38,566 nt of DNA from Bacteroidia bacterium (GTDB lineage Bacteria > Bacteroidota > Bacteroidia > AKYH767-A > OLB10), in NCBI GenBank assembly GCA_017995075.1, contig JAGOJO010000017.1, forward strand, positions 1-38,566, written 5' to 3'. The notes below the pieces were generated by a model. That model ran no database searches, was not told where the DNA came from, and was given only the letters and a program-made list of their open reading frames with translations. Positions within the stretch are counted from its first letter, which is position 1. Every line of letters begins with the position of its first letter. The position numbers and the translations under genes were made by a program. Shown here one piece after another: positions 27,693 through 36,455 of the stretch.

Positions 27693-28829
27693 ATGATAGA
27701 AAGACAGCTGTTGAAACAAATTTTAAAACGTTTGAGTGATAAAAAGGCAGTTATACTTTTAGGGCCCAGGCAGGTGGGGAAAAGTACATTACTGCAAATG
27801 ATGTCTACTGCTTTGCCCAAGCCGATCGCCTGGTGGGATGGTGATGAAGCGGATATCCGGGTAATGCTGCAGCAGCCAACTTCGGCCAAACTAATAACAT
27901 TTATTGGTAACAACAAAACTGTTGTGATTGATGAAGCACAAAGAATAGAAAATATTGGTGTTTGTTTAAAGTTGATAACAGATAAATTGAAAGACGTGAA
28001 GGTAATAGCAACAGGTTCTTCGTCTTTTGAATTGGCAAACAAGATCAATGAGCCATTAACAGGTCGAAAATGGCAGTATAATCTGTATCCGCTTTCTTTT
28101 GGGGAAATGGTTCAGCATACTTCATTGATGGAAGAACAGCGATTGCTTGAGCATCGTTTGATATATGGTTATTATCCTGAAATTGTAATTTCGGAGGCAG
28201 ATAAGGATATACGGTTAAAGGAATTAGCAGATAGTTATCTGTACAAGGATATATTAATCTGGGGGCGGATTCAAAAACCAGATAAACTGGAAAAGCTGGT
28301 ACAGGCGCTGGCGTTTCAGGTTGGTCAGATGTATAGCAATTATGAATTGGGTCAGGTGTGTGGGTTGAATTCTGAAACAGTTGAATCGTATATCCAATTA
28401 CTTGAAAAGGCATTTATAGTATTCCGGTTACCCTCTTACAACCGAAATCAAAGAAATGAACTAAAGAAAAGTTATAAGATTTATTTTTATGATAATGGAA
28501 TACGAAATGCGGTAATCAATCAGTTTGCTTCTGTTCATTTGCGAAATGATATTGGTCAGCTATGGGAAAATTGGTTCGTCAGTGAACGAATAAAGTACCT
28601 GAATAATTTACAAATCAAAGCGACATCTTTTTTTTGGCGTACCACTGCTCAGCAGGAAGTTGATTATATAGAGTCTGTCAATGGGGATTTGAGTGCTTAT
28701 GAATGTAAGTGGAGTATAAAGGCAAAGGGAAAAATCACAAAGGCATTTATTAATTCATATCCGGAAGCTTCTACGCAGGTTGTTACTCCTGATAATGCGT
28801 TTGAGTTTTTGTTGGAGAGAGAGGTGTAG
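27693..28829 (+). CDS. AAA ATPase with DUF4143 domain
   Basis: The 378-residue protein has an AAA_14 ATPase domain with Walker A GPRQVGKST (24-32), Walker B TVVIDEAQ (76-83) and a sensor-like ATGSSS (107-112). A winged-helix-like region follows (about 195-250: NYELGQVCGLNSETVESYIQ). The C-terminal DUF4143 part keeps YDNGIRNAV and a D-x12-ExK arrangement (D324, E337, K339: EVDYIES, then YECKW), reminiscent of PD-(D/E)xK nucleases. Such ATPases are common, scattered and frequently horizontally moved in Bacteroidota. Their function is not firmly known. The gene stands alone between two giant LamG genes behind paired palindromes. Confidence 0.87.
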   Translation: MIERQLLKQILKRLSDKKAVILLGPRQVGKSTLLQMMSTALPKPIAWWDGDEADIRVMLQQPTSAKLITFIGNNKTVVIDEAQRIENIGVCLKLITDKLKDVKVIATGSSSFELANKINEPLTGRKWQYNLYPLSFGEMVQHTSLMEEQRLLEHRLIYGYYPEIVISEADKDIRLKELADSYLYKDILIWGRIQKPDKLEKLVQALAFQVGQMYSNYELGQVCGLNSETVESYIQLLEKAFIVFRLPSYNRNQRNELKKSYKIYFYDNGIRNAVINQFASVHLRNDIGQLWENWFVSERIKYLNNLQIKATSFFWRTTAQQEVDYIESVNGDLSAYECKWSIKAKGKITKAFINSYPEASTQVVTPDNAFEFLLEREV

Positions 28830-29094
28830 TGGTAAAGGGAGTAGCTTAGAATCAAAAAAAATGCGTACTTGAATTGGAGACCTTCCATTTTTCAGAATTC
28901 AATTAAAGTAACCAGTTTGCCAATAGGCAGAACCCAAAGATCCTTCGATCCCTAAATTTTAAGTGTTTACCATTTAAATAGGTGCGTTAGCGGAATGTTA
29001 GTGAATATTCACATAAATTGGTTGTGATTTTCATTGAGTTACATTTTTATTTTTACATTTGATTTGTAATTTATTTAACTACTAAAGTTTGGAA
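28830..29094. other. Intergenic region with a likely promoter for LamG copy 2
   Basis: No gene is supported. TACATTTG at 29054-29061 is a good -7 box, and TTG at 29034-29036 lies 17 bases before it, slightly closer than the consensus 19. Transcription would begin about 27 bases before the start codon. Confidence 0.5.
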
Positions 29095-32000
29095 ATGAAA
29101 AAGGGTTTATTTCTTACTATTCTGTTCGCCGTTCTATTCTTTTATTCAACCGCTATATTTTCCCAATACTCCACTAATGCCTTATATTTTGATGGAGTAA
29201 ACGATAGAGCAACCGCCTATGGGAATCCTGCTTATAGTGGATTGCTCAATGGTGATTTTTCCATTGATTTTTGGTTTAGACCTGATAGTGGTGTAGGTAG
29301 TTACAATATTTTGTCAATGTGGGATACTACGGCAAATATGGGATTTAAAATTGTTATGTACGCCAATGATATTTATGCATCTACAAGTTACTCCGTTAAT
29401 TCATTTTATAGTATTTCAGAGGTTCTGCCGAACTCCATTTATAATGGGGAATGTCATCATATTGCGTATGTAGTTCAAGGGAATAAAAGAAAGCTATATG
29501 TTGATGGTGTTTCAACTTTAAACTATAGTCAGTCCAGTTGGAATGTTCCTCCCATAGTTATTCACGAGATATTATTTGGCACAGATCATACTCCATCCAC
29601 TTACTCGCCATATAAAGGGATGTTATCACGTTTACGTATTTGGAAATATGCATTGACGCAGTTTGATATAATTAACTCGTTTTCTAACTCAGTGTCTCAA
29701 CCAATAAGTAAATTAGTAGCTGATTGGAAATTTGAAAATAAATACAAACAAAAAATAGAGGATTATTCATTAATTCAAAATCATGCCGTTAAGGGATTGT
29801 CATCTATAAGTGAAACTTCTGATCCTGTATCTACAGGTGGTTGTCAGAGTTGTACTGCCACTAGTGTAAATATACAGAAGCTTAGCAGTACTTCTTTTTG
29901 TGCCGGGGATAGTTGTACGCTTAAAGTTAAAATTCTTCCTGGCTTTAGTTGTCAATGGTATAAAAATGGAATTGCTATTGCAGGTCAGACAGATTCTTTA
30001 TTGGCGGCAAAAACGGGAGGAGTATATTCTGCCAGATTTACAAATGGGATGAACTGCAGAAGATATTCTAATGCTGTATTGGTCAGCATCTATTTTAGTG
30101 ATATTACTAAGCCGAAAAGATTGGGTGAAAGTCCAACATGGAATGCTTCGGCTGCTTGTTATTGGACCGGTCGTAAAGATACATTGCAGGTAGCTAAAAA
30201 TGTTTTATATTCTTATCAATGGTATAAGTCAGGAGTACTTATTCCAAACGCAACTTCTTACAAGCTAGCAATAACTGATACAGGAGAATATACCTGCCTG
30301 GTGAGTACAGCTTCCTGTTCAAAAATGAGTTATGGGTATGATTTTTATCCACTGGTGGTTGATGTTCTACCTTTAACAACGCCGCTGACATGTATGGACA
30401 CACTGGTAACTCTTGAAGCAAACTTGCCATGGTCTTACCAACCACAATATATTTGGAAAGCGAATGGTACGGTAATTCCAAACGCCACTACATCAACCAT
30501 AACCACTTCTGCTACCGGTAATATAACCTGTACTGTTAATGATTCAAACTACTGTCCGGCTACGACTACATCGCAGTCAATCTATGTTGCCCATAATCAA
30601 AGCCCTAATTTATTTGTAAGAGTCAATTATCTTCCGTTAAGTTCAAGTCAGACAATTAGCCTTTGTACAGGTGTTGACATGGCTTTATCCAAATTGGTGG
30701 ATCAATATGGTTTAAGTTATCTTGATGCTGGTTTGCAATCAATTAATTGGTCTGTTGATTTTCCGGTTGTAATCCACGCTCCGGATGAAATCACTGTTTT
30801 GCAATCAGGTACCTATGACGCATTCTACTCTACACTTTGTGGAAGTGGACATACTGGTAAAACAATATATTTTACAGGTCCTGGAGTACCAGCACCTAGT
30901 ATTACAGCAGGGACTCCTGGATGTAATACTGTACAGTTAACATTAAATACTTTTCTCGTTTCCTGGCCATCCTATCAATGGTATAGAGACAGTGTGTTAA
31001 TTCCCGGAGCAACCGGTTCTTCATATTTAGCATTACAGGGAGGAAATTACATATGTGTTTTAGATAATTCATGTGATACATTAGGGTCTACCCCAATTAG
31101 GGTAAATACCTTGTTGGAAACTTACAACATTGTGCCGGTTAATGGAACAGCAATATGTGGCGGAATTGGTAAGTTACTTACTGCAACTGGTGGAAATGCT
31201 TTTCAATGGCGGAAAAATGGGAATGCAATAAGCGGTGCAACATTGGGGTACTATACTGCTACAACTACAGGAAAGTATACTTGTAGAATTACCGGAACTT
31301 GCGGGGTGGTTTTTTCCGATACAATCACGATCACGAATGGAACTGCTCTGGTTCCTCCGGTAGTAGGCATCCAGGGTCCCGATTCTGTTTGTCCCAACAA
31401 TAGTATACACCACTATTCCATTGCAACAGTGCCTGGTTCTGTTGCTTACTCCTGGAAATTACCAAATGGTGCAACTTTGTATTCCCCGGAAGATTCAAAT
31501 GAAGTTGATATTAAATTTTCCTATGGGTTTCAAGGAGGAATGATCTATTTTCTGGGAATAAATAATTGTGGTGCAGATACATTGAGTAGTCTTTATGTAA
31601 ACAGTTTGCAGCCACCGAAACCAAAATTGTTATCGGGTGATGTATATGGACTTTGTAATCTTACAGAATCTTTCGTGGTAGATTCAAATTCCTTAGTTAC
31701 TAACTACGTCTGGACTGTCCCGAATGGGGCTACGATCTTGTCCGGTCAAGGTACTGATAGCATTGTGGTGCAATTTGGAAGCGGATTATACTCCGGCAAT
31801 TTAACAGTATATGGTGAAGCAACTTGTAAAAATTCGGATGTGTTAACCGTCCAGTTAACAGGTGCACCTGCTAATCCGGGACCAATAAGTGGTCAGACGA
31901 ATGTTTGTGCTAATCAATCCAACCTTGTGTACACGATTCCACCCGTAATTGGTGCGACATATTATCAATGGACTCTACCACCTGGAGCTGTCCAGCTTTC

Positions 32001-32382
32001 ATTTGGGAATTCAAATTCGATGACAATAAAAATGGGGACAACGACAGGTCCAATAAGTGTTAGGCCGGTAAATGTCTGTTATAATGCTCAAACTTCGATA
32101 AAGTACTTAAATATAGTTTGCAGAGAAGAGGAGCAAATTTCTCAACCTGTAATGCAAATGAATCTCACGCAGGAGAACCATCATCTCACTGTTTCAGTAG
32201 AAGGTATGGATCAACCGGCAATTGTTTCGCTGTATAGTTCTTTAGGTCAATTAATCGGAAAGGAATTGATTGAATCGACCCAAGACGGAATTGCAGTATT
32301 CGGAAATCTAAGCCATGGTATTTATATGGTTGAGGTTAGTTCGGGAGATCAACGGATTGTTGGCAAGGCAATAATTAATTAA
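29095..32382 (+). CDS. Giant surface protein: LamG, Ig-like and PKD-like repeats (copy 2)
   Basis: The ATG at 29095 is preferred to a TTG six bases earlier, because it begins the signal peptide (MKKGLFLTILFAVLFFYSTA, cut near IFSQ). The 1,095-residue product repeats the layout of copy 1: LamG (ALYFDGVNDRATAYGN, then LSRLRIWKYAL, ADWKFENKY), GGCQSC, Ig-like repeats (QWYKNGIAIAGQTDS, QWYKSGVLIPNATSYK, QWYRDSVLIPGATGSSY, QWRKNGNAISGATLGYY), PKD-like repeats (VAYSWKLPNGATL, NYVWTVPNGATILSGQGTDS, YYQWTLPPGA) and a CREEE linker. The tail (LYSSLGQLIG, then LSHGIYMVEVSSGDQ) resembles a type A sorting domain but lacks the usual FPNP start. It is probably still a T9SS substrate; the altered tail leaves some doubt. 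Confidence 0.85.
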   Translation: MKKGLFLTILFAVLFFYSTAIFSQYSTNALYFDGVNDRATAYGNPAYSGLLNGDFSIDFWFRPDSGVGSYNILSMWDTTANMGFKIVMYANDIYASTSYSVNSFYSISEVLPNSIYNGECHHIAYVVQGNKRKLYVDGVSTLNYSQSSWNVPPIVIHEILFGTDHTPSTYSPYKGMLSRLRIWKYALTQFDIINSFSNSVSQPISKLVADWKFENKYKQKIEDYSLIQNHAVKGLSSISETSDPVSTGGCQSCTATSVNIQKLSSTSFCAGDSCTLKVKILPGFSCQWYKNGIAIAGQTDSLLAAKTGGVYSARFTNGMNCRRYSNAVLVSIYFSDITKPKRLGESPTWNASAACYWTGRKDTLQVAKNVLYSYQWYKSGVLIPNATSYKLAITDTGEYTCLVSTASCSKMSYGYDFYPLVVDVLPLTTPLTCMDTLVTLEANLPWSYQPQYIWKANGTVIPNATTSTITTSATGNITCTVNDSNYCPATTTSQSIYVAHNQSPNLFVRVNYLPLSSSQTISLCTGVDMALSKLVDQYGLSYLDAGLQSINWSVDFPVVIHAPDEITVLQSGTYDAFYSTLCGSGHTGKTIYFTGPGVPAPSITAGTPGCNTVQLTLNTFLVSWPSYQWYRDSVLIPGATGSSYLALQGGNYICVLDNSCDTLGSTPIRVNTLLETYNIVPVNGTAICGGIGKLLTATGGNAFQWRKNGNAISGATLGYYTATTTGKYTCRITGTCGVVFSDTITITNGTALVPPVVGIQGPDSVCPNNSIHHYSIATVPGSVAYSWKLPNGATLYSPEDSNEVDIKFSYGFQGGMIYFLGINNCGADTLSSLYVNSLQPPKPKLLSGDVYGLCNLTESFVVDSNSLVTNYVWTVPNGATILSGQGTDSIVVQFGSGLYSGNLTVYGEATCKNSDVLTVQLTGAPANPGPISGQTNVCANQSNLVYTIPPVIGATYYQWTLPPGAVQLSFGNSNSMTIKMGTTTGPISVRPVNVCYNAQTSIKYLNIVCREEEQISQPVMQMNLTQENHHLTVSVEGMDQPAIVSLYSSLGQLIGKELIESTQDGIAVFGNLSHGIYMVEVSSGDQRIVGKAIIN

Positions 32383-32515
32383 GTTAATCATTAGCATTGC
32401 AATATAAAAAGTTGAAATACCAACGATTTTCATTCTTATCAAATATTCATCAAGACATGGAACTAAAAATACTTCAGTTGTAAGTTTTGATGAATGGAGG
32501 TAAAATGTAGTTGTT

Positions 32516-34640
32516 AACTGTAGTTATATTTAAACCCGCTGAAAGATATTATATGTTGAAATCTGATTTGCATAAATACCATTCTATAAATAACCCATCG
32601 CTGGTTTCAGGAGGTTTTAAACACCTGTTTTGTTTTTTCATTTTATGGGTTTGTCTGGGGGGTGAGTCGTCACACTTGTATTCTCAAACTACCGGTTCAA
32701 TGTTTACATTTGATGGAGTGGATGATCGTGTAACTATTCCGGCACATCCTTCGTATGCTCTTGGTGCTGCGGACTTCACTATAGAATTCTGGATGAAACT
32801 TGATGCGCCTGCACCCGTTGGAGACAGAATTATTTTTTCGATGCGGGATTCTGCGACTATGTTAGGATTTTGGATCTATAATGATAGTAATTCTATCCAA
32901 CTGCGATATTTCACTCCGTTTGGAGGTGCTACTATTATAAGTTCTACAACTTTAAACCAGCTATATGACAGCCAATGTCATCATTATGCTTTTGTGAGAA
33001 AAGGAAGTCAAATTAAAATTTTTATCGATGGTGCATTGAATAGGACATATAATCCTGCTAATGCACCTGTTATTTCTTCCTATGATATTATTTTGGGAGG
33101 AAGTAAAAATTACAGTGCAGGAAGTTTCGCATTTAAGGGTTCGCTTCGAGATTTTAAAATTTGGTCAGTTCCGCTATCACAGTTTCAGATTTTGAGTTGG
33201 TTGAGAAATACAACGAATAACCAGTTGACCAACCTCATCGGCGCATGGAAATTGAATGGGAACTACAAACAAAAAGTAGAAGATAAATCCCTTATCCATA
33301 ATCATGGAAATAGAGGAATTACAGCTGCATCTGAGTCGGCAGACCCTATTGCTATTACAGGTTGCCCCGATTGTATAATGCATTCTGTTCAGTTGAGTGC
33401 ATTAACTTCAACAGCTGTTTGCGCTGGTGATTCAGCTGCTTTGAAAGTTCCTTTATTACCCGGTGAAACTTGTTTGTGGTACAGGAACGGTGTATTAATA
33501 AGCGGTGCAGTTGATTCGGTTTATAAAACGCCAAATTCAGGGATTTACTCGGCTAAAGTATTTAACTCGTCCGGTTGTTTTGTCTATTCTAATGCCCTAA
33601 CTGTAAAAAAATTGTTGGAGGAGATTGGTGTGCCAAATTGTACCTCTTGTTTTGGAGTCAATGGTGATTATTGTTGGTGGAGTGGAAGGAATGATACATT
33701 GATAATGCCGTTTTATGGTGGATACACCTACAAATGGTATAAGGACAGCGTTTTAATTCAAGGGGCAACAGCCAATACTCTTCCTGTTTCAACCGCAGGT
33801 AAGTACTATTGCGTCGTTCAGGCAAATGGATGTTATAAGTCCTCCTTTGAAGCAGCCTATCTTCCACTTGTTGCTAAGATATCTGCAGTCACTCCTTCAA
33901 CAACTTGTTTGGATACATTAGTGACTTTAAGAGTAGATCAGAATATGTTTAATAATCCCCGGTATCAGTGGAAGGTAAATAATTCTGTTATTCCCGGTGC
34001 TACGTTTAGCCAATTAACAACGAGTTTAACGGGCTTAATTAATTGTACAGTTACGGATTCGTTGATTTGCCCAACACCTGCAGTTGCTTCGCATTACGTT
34101 AGTCACGGTGTGCTCCCGAATTTGTATATCAGCTATAAAGATCAGTTGAATATAAATGGACATGATTATAGCGATTGCTCTTCATATAATGGCGGCGAAT
34201 TAAAGCTAGTTGATGCGCATAATTTAGAGTTCGACGATGCAGGACTGATTTCCACCCATTGGTCTGGAGGAATTGGACCTCCGACTTTAACTACTCCCAC
34301 AAGAGCCGCTGTATCTAATACGGGAGATTATTATGTAAATTATACAACAGCCTGCGGATCGGGAAGTGCGTTTGCTAATGTGTTTTTTGCAGGTCCTAAT
34401 ACTGTTAAGCCTGTCGTAGTTGGAGCTACATCTTCATGCAATCCGATTTCTCTTGGTACAGAGTTTACATCACTTCTATGGGACGCCTATCAATGGTATA
34501 AAGATGGTTCACCAATTGCAGGTGCTGTATTCAATTCATATGTTGCTACTGAATCCGGTGATTATAGTTATGCACTATGGAATGATTGCGATTCTATTAT
34601 GTCTTATTCAAAGAATGTCAATATTCTTGGTTATGCTTCA
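32516..34640 (+). repeat. Tandem paralogue unit, first copy
   Basis: From a shared sequence about 37 bases upstream of the start codon (TGTAGTTATATTTAAAC) onward, this block aligns with 36418-38566 at an offset of 3,903 falling to 3,900 bases. Some stretches are almost identical and others strongly diverged. Confidence 0.85.
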
Positions 34641-35897
34641 ATAAATGCTCCAAATGGTACAATAGTTTGTCAAGGAGTTTCAAAAGCTTTGGTTGCCTCG
34701 AGTGCTGTGGGATGTCAATGGAAATTGAATGGGGTGAATATACCCGGAGCAACCGGTGGAACATTTATGGCAACCACCCCCGGTAATTATACTTGTCAGA
34801 TTACTAATTCTTGCGGTACGTTTACGTCAAATGTCATCACTATCACCGTAGGAATTTCTTTGAGCACTAATCCCGGCACATTGAGCGGACCAACTACTAT
34901 TTGCTCAACTACAGGAAATAAGGTTTATTCGGTATTGCCCGTTGTGGGAGCTACTTCATATACCTGGGTTTTTACAAATGGACCAACTATTATTTCCAAT
35001 CCGGATTCAAATGTTGTTACTGTGAATTTTCCTGCTAATTATCAAGGAGGAAAAGTGGTGGTTTATGCCAATAACAGTTGCTCTTCGTTTAAAGTTGATT
35101 CGCTTTTGTTGAATTCTTTGAATGTAATATCTCCTGCTTCAATTCTTGGAATTACCCATGCTAGCTGCGGCTCATCAAGCTCATTTTCTTGTCCGGTTGT
35201 TCAGAATGCAACTTCCTATAACTGGGTAGTTCCATCAGGTGTTGTTATCCTTAGTGGGCAAGGTTCAACGAATGTTATAATTACATTTCCTAATACTTCT
35301 GGTACAGATACAGTTAAGGTAAGTGCTTCTAACTCCTGTTCAAGTAGTACTTATACTTCTAAGGTTGTGCAGCGTTCGCCATATCCTGCATCCGCAATTA
35401 CCGGTCCATCTTCCGTTTGTGCATTTCAAACAGGTTTAGGTTATTCAATTCCAGCAGTTATTGGTGCATCTAGCTATGTCTGGACAGTATCTTCCGGAGC
35501 AAACATAATTAGTGGGCAAGGGACAAACGCTATTCAAATGAACATGGGTAATTCCGCAGGGTACGTTTCTGTTGCGGGAGTGAATACCTGCGGTAGCGGA
35601 CAAGCAAGCAATAAGTCTATCCAGGTAGTGTGCAAGGAGGGAAAAGTAATGCCAGGTTCTCAAATGTTAATTGCTTCTCCAAGTCCGTTCATTGAAAATT
35701 TTACAGTCCGGATTTCCGGGAAAACGAATGGGATTTTACAAGGTTTTGTGCTCAATATGTTGGGTCAGATTGTAGAGCGTTTTGAATTCAAGGACGGGGT
35801 TGCCGATCCACTCGGAAAAGAGCTTTCTGCCGGATTATATATTGTTAAAGTTGAGGCGGAGAGTGGTGTTCTGACCACAATGATTGTTAAAAATTAG
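32553..35897 (+). CDS. Giant T9SS surface protein: LamG, Ig-like and PKD-like repeats (copy 3)
   Basis: The ATG at 32553 is chosen over a TTG at 32511 because copy 4 begins at the homologous position. The 1,114-residue protein has an unusually long N-terminus before its hydrophobic core (MLKSDLHKYHSINNPSLVSG, then FKHLFCFFILWVCLGG and cleavage near YSQ). LamG follows (MFTFDGVDDRVTIPAHPSYA, then GSLRDFKIWSVPL, GAWKLNGNY), then GCPDC, Ig-like repeats (LWYRNGVLISGAVDS, KWYKDSVLIQGATAN, QWYKDGSPIAGAV, QWKLNGVNIPGATGG) and three PKD-like repeats (SYTWVFTNGPTI, SYNWVVPSGVVILSGQGS, SYVWTVSSGANIISGQGT). The type A-like end has SPSPFIENFTVRI and LSAGLYIVKVEAESG. It is the closest relative of copy 4. 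Confidence 0.88.
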   Translation: MLKSDLHKYHSINNPSLVSGGFKHLFCFFILWVCLGGESSHLYSQTTGSMFTFDGVDDRVTIPAHPSYALGAADFTIEFWMKLDAPAPVGDRIIFSMRDSATMLGFWIYNDSNSIQLRYFTPFGGATIISSTTLNQLYDSQCHHYAFVRKGSQIKIFIDGALNRTYNPANAPVISSYDIILGGSKNYSAGSFAFKGSLRDFKIWSVPLSQFQILSWLRNTTNNQLTNLIGAWKLNGNYKQKVEDKSLIHNHGNRGITAASESADPIAITGCPDCIMHSVQLSALTSTAVCAGDSAALKVPLLPGETCLWYRNGVLISGAVDSVYKTPNSGIYSAKVFNSSGCFVYSNALTVKKLLEEIGVPNCTSCFGVNGDYCWWSGRNDTLIMPFYGGYTYKWYKDSVLIQGATANTLPVSTAGKYYCVVQANGCYKSSFEAAYLPLVAKISAVTPSTTCLDTLVTLRVDQNMFNNPRYQWKVNNSVIPGATFSQLTTSLTGLINCTVTDSLICPTPAVASHYVSHGVLPNLYISYKDQLNINGHDYSDCSSYNGGELKLVDAHNLEFDDAGLISTHWSGGIGPPTLTTPTRAAVSNTGDYYVNYTTACGSGSAFANVFFAGPNTVKPVVVGATSSCNPISLGTEFTSLLWDAYQWYKDGSPIAGAVFNSYVATESGDYSYALWNDCDSIMSYSKNVNILGYASINAPNGTIVCQGVSKALVASSAVGCQWKLNGVNIPGATGGTFMATTPGNYTCQITNSCGTFTSNVITITVGISLSTNPGTLSGPTTICSTTGNKVYSVLPVVGATSYTWVFTNGPTIISNPDSNVVTVNFPANYQGGKVVVYANNSCSSFKVDSLLLNSLNVISPASILGITHASCGSSSSFSCPVVQNATSYNWVVPSGVVILSGQGSTNVIITFPNTSGTDTVKVSASNSCSSSTYTSKVVQRSPYPASAITGPSSVCAFQTGLGYSIPAVIGASSYVWTVSSGANIISGQGTNAIQMNMGNSAGYVSVAGVNTCGSGQASNKSIQVVCKEGKVMPGSQMLIASPSPFIENFTVRISGKTNGILQGFVLNMLGQIVERFEFKDGVADPLGKELSAGLYIVKVEAESGVLTTMIVKN

Positions 35898-35990
35898 GGA
35901 AGTTAACTTCTCGTTAATTGCGACACCTTGAGTGCAGTAGAATAAACTTTCATTGAAATTTGTGCAAAGATGAAATCTTGAGTGCATCAC

Positions 35991-36078
35991 TTTCCCAACA
36001 TCCCCACATTCCCCATCACAATCTTGTGGTTGTTCCAGACTTTGAAGTCTTTGGCGTAGAGAGGCGGGAATAGTTGAA
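35991..36078 (-). pseudogene. Gene-end remnant on the - strand, copy B
   Basis: Read on the - strand, it encodes LFPPLYAKDFKVWNNHKIVM and then GNVGMLGK followed by a stop. This parallels copy A at 27228-27329 (shared LYAKDFKVWN and KIVMGNVG). A stop codon closes the frame a few codons upstream, so it is a fragment. Both copies lie just downstream of a giant LamG gene. Confidence 0.55.
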
Positions 36079-36115
36079 CTATTTAAAAGAACAAGTTACC
36101 TTTCCAATTGGAGTA

Positions 36116-36123
36116 GGGGGGGG
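36116..36123 (+). repeat. G8 homopolymer upstream of LamG copy 4
   Basis: Eight consecutive G in AT-rich intergenic DNA, about 330 bases before the copy 4 start. Such runs can slip during replication. Confidence 0.7.
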
Positions 36124-36455
36124 CACCGGACTCTAATAGATTTGCCCTTGATAAATGGATTTACACCTCGCTTTTTATCGATTTTACCAATTATAGGAGA
36201 TTGTTATACGTTTGTTTTATGGATTTCTTACATTTGAGTAGATTATTTTATCAATGAAGAAGTTTATGGCTAAAGCGTATTCGCTCAGTCTATGTTTTGT
36301 AGCCCCGAGATTTATCTGTTCGGAAATAAACCTGGATACACGTTTATATTTCTGGATATATAACCAGTTGGTTGCTCCCGGAATTGATAATTTTTATAGT
36401 CGGCCTGATGTTCGCATAAGCTGTAGTTATATTTAAACTTGAAGAAAGATATTGA

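Larger units (their letters stand above)
35898..36455. other. Intergenic region between LamG copies 3 and 4
   Basis: The 558 bases hold a gene-end remnant on the - strand (35991-36078), a run of eight G (36116-36123) and a -7-like TACATTTG (36229-36236). A 60-codon open frame (36254-36436) begins MKKFMAKAYSLSLCFV but has no recognisable family and ends inside the sequence shared with copy 3's upstream region; I do not call it a gene. CTTGAGTGCA occurs twice (near 35926 and 35977). Confidence 0.5.

Noticed and set aside
36254-36436. 60-codon open frame beginning MKKFMAKAY
   Set aside because: A -7-like box lies just upstream, but the peptide matches nothing I know and ends inside the duplicated upstream sequence of copy 4.
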